From the NCBI RefSeq assembly GCF_000711695.1, contig NW_013547009.1, forward strand, positions 62,001 through 126,000: a stretch of 64,000 bases of DNA, given 5' to 3'. Below, in pieces: positions 20,769 to 30,800 of the stretch. The position numbers were made by a program, and so were the translations under genes. The stretch comes from Tilletiaria anomala UBC 951 (lineage: Eukaryota; Basidiomycota; Exobasidiomycetes; Georgefischeriales; Tilletiariaceae). The notes under the pieces are model-generated. The model saw only the letters and a list, made by a program, of their open reading frames with translations. It searched no databases and had not been told where the DNA came from. Each line of letters starts with the position of its first letter. The stretch's first letter is position 1.

Positions 20769-23138
20769 ATGTCAATGTCGCAGCAAGTGAGCTACGATGG
20801 TCGCTCTGGTCTACAAGACTCGAGCCTGCAGCCGGTTGCGGACGAGAATGCGATAAAGAACAACGAGCCGTCGCAGCCGGTGCCGCCTCCATATCACTTC
20901 GACTTAGGCCGGCGCCCGCCCACCTGCCTCGCGTGCACACCTTCGCCCAACGCCGCACGGGTAGTGGACACCAGGCCTCGCCGCGATATATATCCCAACA
21001 AGAAATGCAGAGGCACCGAGCGGCACGCTCAGGCACCAAGGCGATGCGTCTTCTGGCGCAGGGCAAGGTGGTCGCCAGATGGTGGTTCGCATATCCTGAC
21101 GCAGTCTGAAGACCACCGGATTGAGATCTTCAAGGTGGTCAACACTTCTGCCGCACTACGTAACTTGAAATGCGAGACTCTGGTCAACGGCAAAGGTGAC
21201 AAGAGCAACCCGAAGGCTGAAGGTGTGAGTGAAGTGGGGCATGCCTTGCAGCTCGAGCGCACCCTAGAGTGGATCGCGCCAAGTCCCATTGTTGAGGGGG
21301 CCTGGTACCCTTATGCGGCGTATGCTCCTCTGCAAGAGAATCAACCGCAACACGCTTCGCACCCGTGGCTGTTCATCGTCAGCTGTCGTGATACTCCAAT
21401 CAAACTCGTTGATGCGCATACAGGCAAGGTGAGCAGCGCTGCACTTCACGGAAGATTTTCCTACGGGACTATGGAACTTCTGACCTTTGCTCTTGTCGCC
21501 ATGCAGACACGCTCGAGCTATAGCCTCGAATCACACATCGAGACATTGCTCTCGGCGCACACTTTGGCGTTCTCTCTCTATCCGTCCATGACCTCGTCTG
21601 AACACCCACCGCAGCTGGTCATGTACGCCGGCCTCTCCAGCACCGCCCAGCTGGGGCTCTTCAACTTGGCGGAAAGCGAAGGTATCAATCGGGCCGGACG
21701 CGTGAGCCTCGGACTCAAGGCAGGCCATTCGGCAGCTAAAGCTCTCGCTGCTACACGCCAGGAGCATGCGGCGCACGACCGGGCAGTCAAACGCCGAAAA
21801 CGAAATCAAAGCATCACCTGCAACGCTGTTGGTGGCTCGATCGGCCAGCGCGGTATCATCTCTTGCTTCGACATTGCGTTTGACTGCGCTTCGGTAGAGC
21901 GGGGCGGCGATGACCCATCAGCCAAGGCGGGCGAGGAGATCCTCGCGATTGCGACGCTCGACGGCGGCATCGGGCTCTACTCGACAGCTGCTCTACGCTA
22001 TCTGGCGGCAGCGGACGGTGCTGCTTGGGATCCGCACAAGATGGAAACGCTAGCGGGCATCGGGCTGAATGCTTGTCTTTCTGGTTGGCGCGCTGGACTG
22101 CCTTCAGCCAGTAATGCCGATGATGATGATTACAATCACGGGGTTCAAGGCGACGGCGAAGAAGACGCGGCGGCCTCGCAGATCCTCTTTCACCCGACGA
22201 TACCATACCTGCTCTTCGTTGCGCAACGACGACACAAAGGAAGGATCATCGTGTACGATACTCGCTATCTCCCCAGACGGAAACATAGCACCGGCTCGTT
22301 CGACAATCAGGGTCTGTCGTTCGACGAAGTCGACTTTGAACGGACAGCAAGCGCCCAGTGCATCGCTGCTGTGCTTATGACTGGGCGGGTCGAGCGCTCT
22401 GCGTCACCGTCACCAGTCGCAGCAGCGGCGGCGGCAGCACGTTCCAGCACGCGTACAGCTCGGCCGAACAATCAGAGGGTCTTTTTTGATGTCGACTGGG
22501 CGGGCCGGTGGCTCGTCTCCGGCGGGCCCCCGCCTGCGTCGCTTATCGACGGTAAACAGGAGGAGGGAGAAGGAGGGGGATGGGTGCACGTCTGGAATAT
22601 CAGCGAGGATGCGCTACTCAGCGGGCCTTCAGGGCCCAACAAATCCGAGGCAACACAGGGAAAGGACTGGTTCAAGTTGCCTCAATACAGCTTCCACTCT
22701 CACGAAGGTGTGTCGGACTCCTTCCCTTGCGCTACAAGCTCCAGAGCTTTATCGGAGCCTGCGACTAACATGATTGGTTTATTCGCATGCTGCCATTTGG
22801 ACTTGCTTATCATAGATGTCGTTACGAGCTGCGTGCTGCACCCCTACTATCCAATGTTACTCACGACTGCAGGCTCGCGGAGAGCACTGTTCGAGGCGCA
22901 GCAGCTGGTAGACGATGAAGAGGAGAGTGACAGTGACGAAAGCGGTAGCGGGGAGCCTTCCGGCTTGTCCTCACCGTCGTCTTCACCGTCATCTTTATCC
23001 GCGACTTCGACTTCTTCGCCAACGATGAGCGCGCCTTCCGACGAAGGCGGAGATGCTTCTCCAACAGCAGCAACCGCTCCTGCCTCCAACCTTATGTGGG
23101 ATGCGAGCATGAAGCTGTGGGATCTCCGCCGAGGATGA
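20769..23138 (+). CDS. WRAP53: WRAP53/TCAB1-like WD40 protein
   Basis: Proposed exons 20769-21428, 21507-22707 and 22816-23138 give 727 residues. Both introns (78 and 108 nt) are multiples of three without stops, so the unspliced frame is also open. Splicing restores the family sequence: LVDAHTGK joins TRSSYSLESHIETLL and AHTLAFSL, and FHSHE joins DVVTSCVLHPYYPMLLTTAG. Other matches are RWSPDGGSHILTQSEDHRIE, QRGIISCFDIAFD, NQRVFFDVDWAGRWLVSGG, and an ending in KLWDLRR. WRAP53/TCAB1 binds the CAB box of scaRNAs and telomerase RNA in animals; yeast Swt21 is a distant relative. The role here is inferred from homology. The N-terminal 100 residues before RWSPDGG are poorly conserved, and a missed intron near 20900-21050 is possible. 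Confidence 0.82.
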   Translation: MSMSQQVSYDGRSGLQDSSLQPVADENAIKNNEPSQPVPPPYHFDLGRRPPTCLACTPSPNAARVVDTRPRRDIYPNKKCRGTERHAQAPRRCVFWRRARWSPDGGSHILTQSEDHRIEIFKVVNTSAALRNLKCETLVNGKGDKSNPKAEGVSEVGHALQLERTLEWIAPSPIVEGAWYPYAAYAPLQENQPQHASHPWLFIVSCRDTPIKLVDAHTGKVSSAALHGRFSYGTMELLTFALVAMQTRSSYSLESHIETLLSAHTLAFSLYPSMTSSEHPPQLVMYAGLSSTAQLGLFNLAESEGINRAGRVSLGLKAGHSAAKALAATRQEHAAHDRAVKRRKRNQSITCNAVGGSIGQRGIISCFDIAFDCASVERGGDDPSAKAGEEILAIATLDGGIGLYSTAALRYLAAADGAAWDPHKMETLAGIGLNACLSGWRAGLPSASNADDDDYNHGVQGDGEEDAAASQILFHPTIPYLLFVAQRRHKGRIIVYDTRYLPRRKHSTGSFDNQGLSFDEVDFERTASAQCIAAVLMTGRVERSASPSPVAAAAAAARSSTRTARPNNQRVFFDVDWAGRWLVSGGPPPASLIDGKQEEGEGGGWVHVWNISEDALLSGPSGPNKSEATQGKDWFKLPQYSFHSHEGVSDSFPCATSSRALSEPATNMIGLFACCHLDLLIIDVVTSCVLHPYYPMLLTTAGSRRALFEAQQLVDDEEESDSDESGSGEPSGLSSPSSSPSSLSATSTSSPTMSAPSDEGGDASPTAATAPASNLMWDASMKLWDLRRG

Positions 23139-24644
23139 TGACGACGAATCACGTCTCCGCGCGAGCAAGCAAAGTGACTGAACGAGGATGTAGCACGAGA
23201 GCATTGCGCATGCGCGCTGATGAGGCTTTCCTTTCTGCTGTTCTACGTGTCCCTGGCGCTAGTGTTGTAAACGTCGAGCGAGCTGAAAAGAATTTTGAGA
23301 ACTCGCTCGAGCTGTGCACGCACCGGCCTGAAAGCGGGCGAAAGCAGCTCATCTCTTTCGTGAGCCAGGCATTCTGTGTACAGCGTGTAGCTTTCAGCGG
23401 GGACCCCGCACTCAGCGCTGACAATTGAGACCTCAGAAATCGAGTGCCACAAAGCGCGGCGCCCCGCGATGAGGGTCGCCGTGGCTGGTGAGTCGGCCAG
23501 GCAGAAAACGCATGGCCGTGAAAGGAAGCACGTTGTACGCACCTGTCGCATATAGGACGTGCAGAAGCAGCAGAGAACAGTGAGTGGGCCAAGCGATGGA
23601 GGGAATGGCAAATGAGCTTCCCAGCAGCCAAGTCGACGATGACGCCGAGCGCTGTCCAGTGCATGGTTGCCTCATCAACACTGATCACGCATTTATGAAT
23701 ATTAATAATATTGGTATGTCCGCAGAGAGAGGGCGCCGAGAGCAGCCTTCGATCTTTGGGCTCCTCGGTGATACCGTGAGCTATTATTATTAGCAAGCAC
23801 ATGGTTTGCCACGGCCATTAGCGAGAGTGGGCACCGGTCGCCCCTGGGGTCGCAGCGGACCCGGATGAAGGCACGTCAGGCCCCCGTGCCAAAAGTAACG
23901 ATCGTTGTGATCTTGGCCATCGGAAGAGGAGCGGAAAGACTTTCGCCGTCGTATGCATGGGCAGCAGCAGCGACGACGGCAGCGGTTGCGCTGAGCTCTC
24001 CCTTATATGAGGGAAGAGAGATGAACGAGCGCTGCGTGATGATGTGAAGCTGGCACTTCTCGAACTCCTGCCACCAGGATCTATTTTCCGGGGCAGGAAA
24101 TATTGCATATTTTCGGGGAACACCCGAAAATAGACCGAAAAAGAAACGGAAATTTATAACGAAGGCTTGGGTTGGAGGCGCTTCCTTTCTTTCTTTTTGG
24201 AGTGCTAACACGACAACATTACGTCGGCTGGCTCTCTGACTGGCTGATCTGCGCACCTATTGGGCGTATGTACGTAGTCAGGGTGTTTGCTGCTGAGGAA
24301 AGAAACCCATTCGGATGGAAGATGGAAAGGGAGATCAGAGTTGGATGTGTATGCTGCTGGGAACCTCTCCCTTGGCGGGGCAAGCTTGACTGATAGGAGA
24401 GAGCTGACTTGGACATAAAGGTGTGAGCGGCTTGTTCAGCTCATCTTTGCAAATCCTCCCCCTGCCCACGGATATATGCCAGTTCAAACATCAGCCTCTG
24501 CAACTACCCCTTCGTGCTTTGTGACGCCGACTTCTCTGCATATCTTCACTTTCGGTTGCCATCGATAACCTCACTTGCCGAGAGCAGGATCTATCCCCAT
24601 CATACCTCAAGGCCCGGGAACTAGACGAGGGATTTTGCAGCGCC
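23139..24644. other. Intergenic, WRAP53 end to SEC14-MoaD start
   Basis: 1.5 kb without a gene I can name. A minus-strand ORF (23802-23149, non-repetitive but with no recognised motif) and its overlapping frames were not convincing. The segment 24060-24200 contains an AT-rich inverted repeat (listed separately). The last 200 bp before the ATG are C/T-rich, as expected for a promoter and 5' leader. Confidence 0.4.
24108..24132. repeat. Perfect 10-bp inverted repeat with 5-nt loop
   Basis: Arms TATTTTCGGG (24108-24117) and CCCGAAAATA (24123-24132) flank GAACA. A related half, TATTTTCCGGGG, lies about 25 bp upstream (24082-24093). It could be a hairpin in a transcript, a protein-binding site, or debris of a mobile element; the sequence does not decide. 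Confidence 0.7.
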
Positions 24645-27590
24645 ATGTCCGCCGCGGGGCTTCACAAGATGGAATCGCGCAAGTCGCAGCGCTCCGTGCT
24701 CTCCAGCGTATCCCCATTTGTCTCCGGACACGCTCGCGCATCGACCGAGTCGGCAACAATGGATGACGGTAGCAGTAGCAGCAGCAGTTACCCCAACGGG
24801 AGCGCCAACGGCAGCGGCCATGACGGGCGCTCTCGTCCCTCACTCCTCACACGCGCCAAGTCCAGGGCGACCCGCAAGCGCCCTCTGTCCTACGTCCCGA
24901 CCAGCGTGTCCTCCCTGCTTGCAGATCCAGATCCAGAGAGCTTTTCCGACAAGGAGCTCAAGGGCTTCAACGGTGTTTTTCCACAGCCGGAAGAAGGCTG
25001 CCTACCGAAACTGCCGGCACGGCTGACCGAGGAGCAGCAGCACAAGTACCAACAGATCCTGGAGCATTTCCAGGGCGTGAAAGAGTACCCCATCGTGTTG
25101 CCAGACAAGCGTGCGACCGGAAAAGCGGCCGAGACGCGCGCACCGAGCGAATGGGAAAAGATGCGCATGCTGACGCGCGACAGCATGCTGCGCTACCTGC
25201 GTGCGGCCAAGTGGGACGTTGAGGTGGCCAAGAAGCGACTGACGGACACGATTGCCTGGCGCAGAGAGTACGGCGTCGACTCGATCTCGCCGGAGGAAGT
25301 CGAGCCGGAGGCCAAGTGCGGCAAGGAGACCGTGCTCGGTTTCGACCGCCACTGCCGGCCGTTGCACTACATGCATCCGCACAGGAATGACACGGAGGAA
25401 TCCCCGCGCCAGATGCGCTTCGCAGTCTGGATCCTCGAGGCGTGCATTGACATGATGCCGCCCGGCGTCGAACAGCTCGCTTTACTCATCAATTTCGAGC
25501 ACAAGAGTCGCAACCCGACAAGTATCAGCAACGCCAAGCTCATGCTTTACATCTTACAAAATCATTACGTCGAGCGCCTCGGTATTGCGCTTTGTATCAA
25601 TGGTGAGTCCAGCGGGTAAATGGTCGTCGTGCATGCATATTCATTCTTGAGGTCATCCGCAATGTGCTGATCGCGCTTTGGACTCGTTGCCTTGGCAGTC
25701 CCGTGGATCTTCAAGGCCTTCTACAACGCAGTTCAGAGCTTCATCGACCCAAACACCAAAGCCAAGGTCAAGTTTGATGCGAGCATTAAGGATGAGGTAC
25801 CGCTTGCGCAGCTGAGCGGGGACTTGTAAGTGGCCGGCGGGCATGTTAGCAGACCTGCATTCATTTTATTGACCTGTGCTGGGCTTTCTCTTTTAAGTGG
25901 TGGTCAGCTCGACTTTACATATGACCATACAGCCTACTGGCCCGACCTGGTACGCGTCATCAAGGAGCGACGCGAGCAGATGCTGAGCCGCTTTCTGGAA
26001 AAGTGCAATGGTGAGATCGGAGCTGCCGAGTGGGTCATCCGCGGCGGGGAAGATTACGCCGATGCGCCGCTCTCTAAGGAGACGGGGAAGGAGCCCACGA
26101 AGGAGATTGTGCCGGAGAGCTTGCTCACGGGTGGTGCAGCTGCAGATGCCAGCGCCGATGCTGTCGCCCAGACGCCGACGCTGATGGCGGCCCAAGCGCC
26201 AGGCTCAAGCGGTGCGGATCAGGAAGGGCGACAGCAAGCGATCGAAGCTCCACAGATGCGAGAGACACTCTCCGCCTCTGTTTCTGCGGCATGCATCACA
26301 GAACTGGCCACATTGTCCGCCACTGTAGGGTCCACAACGAAGGCCAACGGCCACGCTCAGCAAGCCAGCGGCGATGAACGTGCCGACGGTGGCGCGAATC
26401 TTGCTGCTGCAGGAACTGCTGATGCACACGTAGCAACGCTTGGAGAGAATCGAGGCATGTCCGAGCTGGACCGGACGAGCTCTGTGGTGATGAGCGGTGG
26501 CGAGGTCTTCGCGACGCCGTCCACGACACTCAGCGACAATCCGCTCGAGCGGCAATTCAGCATCGCAACGACCACGGGCACACGGGAGGACGTACAGCTG
26601 GAGAGCACCATCGAAGAGCCCGCTACGATCATAGGGGATGCCATGGTCGTCGCCTCTGGGATTTCGCCTTCGCCGTCCATCTCGGTCGCAGCCACGCCCG
26701 AGACGCCCAAGAATAGCAAGCACCCGTTCATGGAGAAGCTGACCAAGCGCAGCTCCACATCGCCGAGCAAGGAGAACAAGAAAAACAAGCATGATAAGGA
26801 CGACTCGGTCAGCTCTGTCCCTGATCCAGAGACGCCGCGTGATGCGCGACACTGCCTCGGCCACGAGCACGATGATGCTCAGCACCACAGTGGCCAGTTC
26901 AAAGACGGCTTCCAGGACTTTGTCCGCGGGGGCTCGCACTTCTTCAAGAACCTTAAGGCCGGCGTAGCCGGCGTTGGGCTGGGCCATGCAGGCGGCCACC
27001 ATTATAAGCGCGCCGACAGTCGAAACATCAGTGCTGCGAGCACGGTTGTCGGCGAGGATGACAAGAAGCCCCGGCCGCCGTCGTCATCATTACACACCTC
27101 GAGTCCGCGCAAGCAAGGGTCCGCTGATTCGCAGAAGACTTTTCCGATGGCCAATGGCCATGCGCACGGCGCGGATGTTAACGCTGCGGAAGGGGCAGGC
27201 GCGGTGGGCGTAGCAACGGTCAGCGCATCAAAGATCAACGGACACGCACACGAGCCTAACAGCGCGGAGGAGGACTCGTCAGCAACGGTGGCAGCAGCGC
27301 CTTTGAGCGGGAAGACGGTTAAAGTGCTCTATTTTGCTGGCGCACGAGCGGCGATCAAGAAGAGCGAGGAGGACGTCGAGCTGCCCGAGACGCCGTTTGC
27401 ACTGGCGCAACTGACCGCAATGCTGGTGAAGAAGCATGAAAAGGAAGATCTGCTCGGCGATTTCGAGAGGACGGTCAAGGCGTCCAAGTGGAGCGTCGAT
27501 GAAGAGATGGTCGACGTCGAACATGCAGCGTCGACGATGCTCAACGGAGGCGAAGAGGTAGCTGTCATTCCGCCCGTTAGTGGCGGTTGA
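24645..27590 (+). CDS. Sec14 (CRAL-TRIO) protein fused in frame to MoaD/MOCS2A domain
   Basis: Exons 24645-25602, 25699-25825 and 25898-27590 give 925 residues. Residues about 115-385 are a Sec14 lipid-transfer unit: a CRAL-TRIO N helix (MLRYLRAAKWDVEVAKKRL), the lipid-binding core (LLINFEHKSRNPTSIS, VPWIFKAFYNAVQSFIDP, KVKF), and the closing GGQLDFTYDHTAYWP, closest to the Pdr16/Csr1-type fungal subgroup. A disordered linker of about 450 residues rich in Ser, Ala, Gly and His follows. From residue 836 the chain reads VKVLYFAGARAAI and closes with GGEEVAVIPPVSGG directly before the stop, the beta-grasp fold and C-terminal Gly-Gly of the molybdopterin-synthase small subunit (E. coli MoaD, human MOCS2A, Aspergillus CnxG). 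The Gly-Gly carboxyl end becomes a thiocarboxylate that donates sulfur to molybdopterin. No stop or obvious splice signal separates the halves. An in-frame ATG at 27147 could alternatively start a short MoaD-only product. Confidence 0.88.
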
Positions 27591-27872
27591 AAGTACATCT
27601 CGGGCTACGAGTGAAGAAAAGAGTCGGCAAAACAATGATGTCTCGTCTTCCCGTTCGTTAGGCCCTTTTCAATGGGTCTGCGTGTGGCTTCCTGAACAGG
27701 ATTCGGGAGGGGCTAACGTGTCACCCTGAGGTCCGCACTATCATTCCCCGTCAACATTTGTACCCACCCTGCAATACTGCGTGCAACGGATTCCCCATTC
27801 GTCCGTTTCAAGCGACGCTCACTGCTACACGTAATTACAGTACATATTCAACTATGACATTTGCGTGTGCGA
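27591..27872. other. Short convergent intergenic SEC14-MoaD / XRN1
   Basis: 282 bp between converging stops, holding the two 3'UTRs. Nothing else is seen. Confidence 0.5.
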
Positions 27873-30800
27873 TCACTGCGAATGAACAGGAGCCGACTGG
27901 TGCTGCGGTGGCCGGGCTCCCCCGCGGCCGCCCCGATGGCCTCCGCGGTGTCCCCCACGGCCTCCGCGTCCTCTGCCGGGCTGTTGTCTGCCAGCATGAC
28001 CGTTGCCGAGCCCAGCGTTCAGAACAGCAAGATGAGGGTTGACGTTGGCCTGCGCGCGAGCCTGCGCCTCGCTCGGGCGAGCTCTGCCTGCAGCGACGCC
28101 TGCAAAAGGTGCTTGGGGCGTCACAGTGGCATGAGGCGGGCCTTGGCGCTGTAGCAACCTGACTGGACCTCCGCGTCCGCGTCCGCGAGCGGCTTGCGGC
28201 GCAGGTGTAAATGTACTCGGAGGCTTAACGACGGCTCCGCGTCGTCCTCCAGCAGCCTCCTCGCGCCTGCCTGAGCCCCCAATGTGACCGGCGTGTCCAT
28301 TGGAAGGCGAAGACCCCTGGAGGCTGAGACCGTTGAGAGCACTCAGCGTTCTCTCGAGCGGGTCCTTGGCAGCCTCAATAGTGAAGTCTTTCGTTGTATC
28401 CGTGACGAATTGTGGCATGCTCAGGTTGAGGGCAGAGTGGAAACTAACAGTACCGCCGCGGTAAGGGCTGCACCTTCCTGATAATGTGCTGCCAGATAAG
28501 AAGGGCACATCGAAGACGACATCAATGTTGCTTGTATTGATGCCAACAACGACTCCACGAGCTGCGAGTGGCACGTTGCCACTGTCCTGCACGACGACGA
28601 CACGGTCGCCCAGCCCGAATTTCTGTCCGCGCAGACGGAAAGGCGCATGGTTCGGCTTGATGAGCGCCATACGTGGGATACCTTTGATCACCATGCGCTT
28701 GACACTGGCAGCACCTTGGAGGTTTGATCGCGCTTGTGCCAACCGTTCCGTGAACCCTTCTATCGTCTGCACGACCTCGCGACCAAGCGACTCGGCAAAT
28801 AGAGGCACCGCCTCCAAATCCCGGACACCCTTCTCCTTAATCCACTGCTTCAGTTCCTTCATGCGGCCATCAACAACATTCGGGTCAGGTCCAAAGAATT
28901 GCTGTGCCGACTTCAGGTCGTCTCTGGCATTGTTTTCCAGCCTTTGCATGATCTCCGGGAACGCATTCTTTGCAACGAAGGCCAAGTCAGTGGCAGCGTC
29001 TAGAGTAATGCCTGCTGCAGGAACTCACCTTGAACTCTTTGATGAGCGCCACTGCTCGATCGCTATACTCCCATCCGTGAATGTTCTTGCGACTATACCC
29101 CAGGACTTTTTGACTCTTTGCCTCGAATTTGAGGTTCAACCCCACGTGGACCTTCTGGTCCTTCCACTGAACGAGCATGCTGCTGGTGACCTTAGCCAGC
29201 GTGAGTCCATGCAAGCCGCACATCTTTGCGACGACGTGCGAAGGGTAGAAGACTTCTTCCGTGCGTCGTTCGATGAGACTACGTAGCGCGGCGTTCTCCT
29301 TTGCCTGATTCGAGTAGACTGCCAGCTCGATAGCAAGCGAATCCTTAACAGATCCAACAACGCAGGCTGGCGTACCGTACAAGTCTTTCCCGAGGAAGAA
29401 AGCTTTGGTGCCTGCGGGCAGCTCGTGCCTGACGGGTATGGCGGCTTTTTCCAGGTACCGCTCGTCCTCTTGTACGACTTGAGGCACGGAGAGCTGCAAC
29501 GCCTGGTCGAGCTCTTTCTCCGGGCTCAGTTCGTACTCCTTGATGAACGAGCTGTCCTGCAAGCGCAACAAGCCTTTGAGGGTACGCACGTGCAGCAGCA
29601 TGTCGATTTTGCCAATGATGACACCGTACCTGCGACTGTAGTGCTGCTCGATGCGCTCAGCTTTGCGCCTGAACGCATTAGCCGCCTCGGGCGTATGCGG
29701 ATTCGAGACGATGCGCTTAGTACCGCCGACGGAGGCCATCTCGTAACGGAAGAGCTCGTCGCTGACGCCGACAACAAGTGCCTCGGTCAGGTACGGCCAG
29801 CCGATGAACGTCCGCTGGCCGATCGTCTGCGCCGCCAGGTCTTCTGATTTGGTACCTTCGAATGTATTCTCCACGTGAATGATCATGGAATCATTTCTGC
29901 TCTCGCTCTGGAAGACGCTGACACCGTGGTGGCCGAGCTGGGCAAAGTGCGGGAGTGTCTTAATGCTTGGGAAGCCGGCAAGTGCATTGACACCGAGGTG
30001 CACACCGTCGCAGAGCCCTTGTACAAGGTGCAGTCCGTCGAGCGTGGGTAGATGGAAGTCTAGGATCTTGGCTTTGGAGTGGAGAATGTCTGGAAAGCTG
30101 CCGGGCAGCGAAGAAGGGTGGAAGTATTCGTTGTTCGCATCAAACGAGAATTTGACTGTCGGCCCGAACGAATTGCGGAATTTCTCTTCTGGGCTCAGCA
30201 GGCCATCACGTCGCTCGAGCGCGTCGAGCAGGCGCTTCTCTTCGATGAAGGGGATCTTGACGACGGCCTCCCAATCCTGCTTCTTGCCGTTCAGGTCGGC
30301 CTCAAAGTTGAGCGGGTAGAAGTCGATGAGCGGTGATGTCGGGTCAGTCATTAGGTCGCGGAAAGCCTCGGGGACAAGCATCTTGCTGAGCGAAGGCAGG
30401 ACACCCATCAGCTGTGCAAAAGGCTTGAATGGCTTGCCGAGATCGAAGCTGAATTTCATCGTGCCGATGTCATTCAGGTCGGAGATACGCGGCGCGTAGT
30501 GATAGTCGTAGAACCAACCCCAGGAAGCGACACCGCCATAATAGTAATGTAGGACCCATTGTAGCCCTTCGACGTATCGGTACGCAAGCTGATGCATCTG
30601 CTTCTTGTCGCCAGAATCCAAGCCCATCTTTTCCTTGTAATACTGCTTTTTGGACGCCTCGATCTTCTGGTGCATCTTGCGGCGATACTCATCTTCGATA
30701 TCCGATGAACTACCCGAGTCGGATGCACTGTTGGCGCCCTCCACTTTGGCCTGCTGGTACTTCTTCAGAACGCAGTCGACCGCCGCGGCGCTCTCCGCTG

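Noticed and set aside
20434-21066. 210-codon minus-strand ORF overlapping the start of WRAP53
   Set aside because: Largely antisense to the WRAP53 N-terminal exon and without any motif.
23149-23802. 217-codon minus-strand ORF in the WRAP53-SEC14 gap
   Set aside because: No motif or family resemblance in any frame or simple splice combination.
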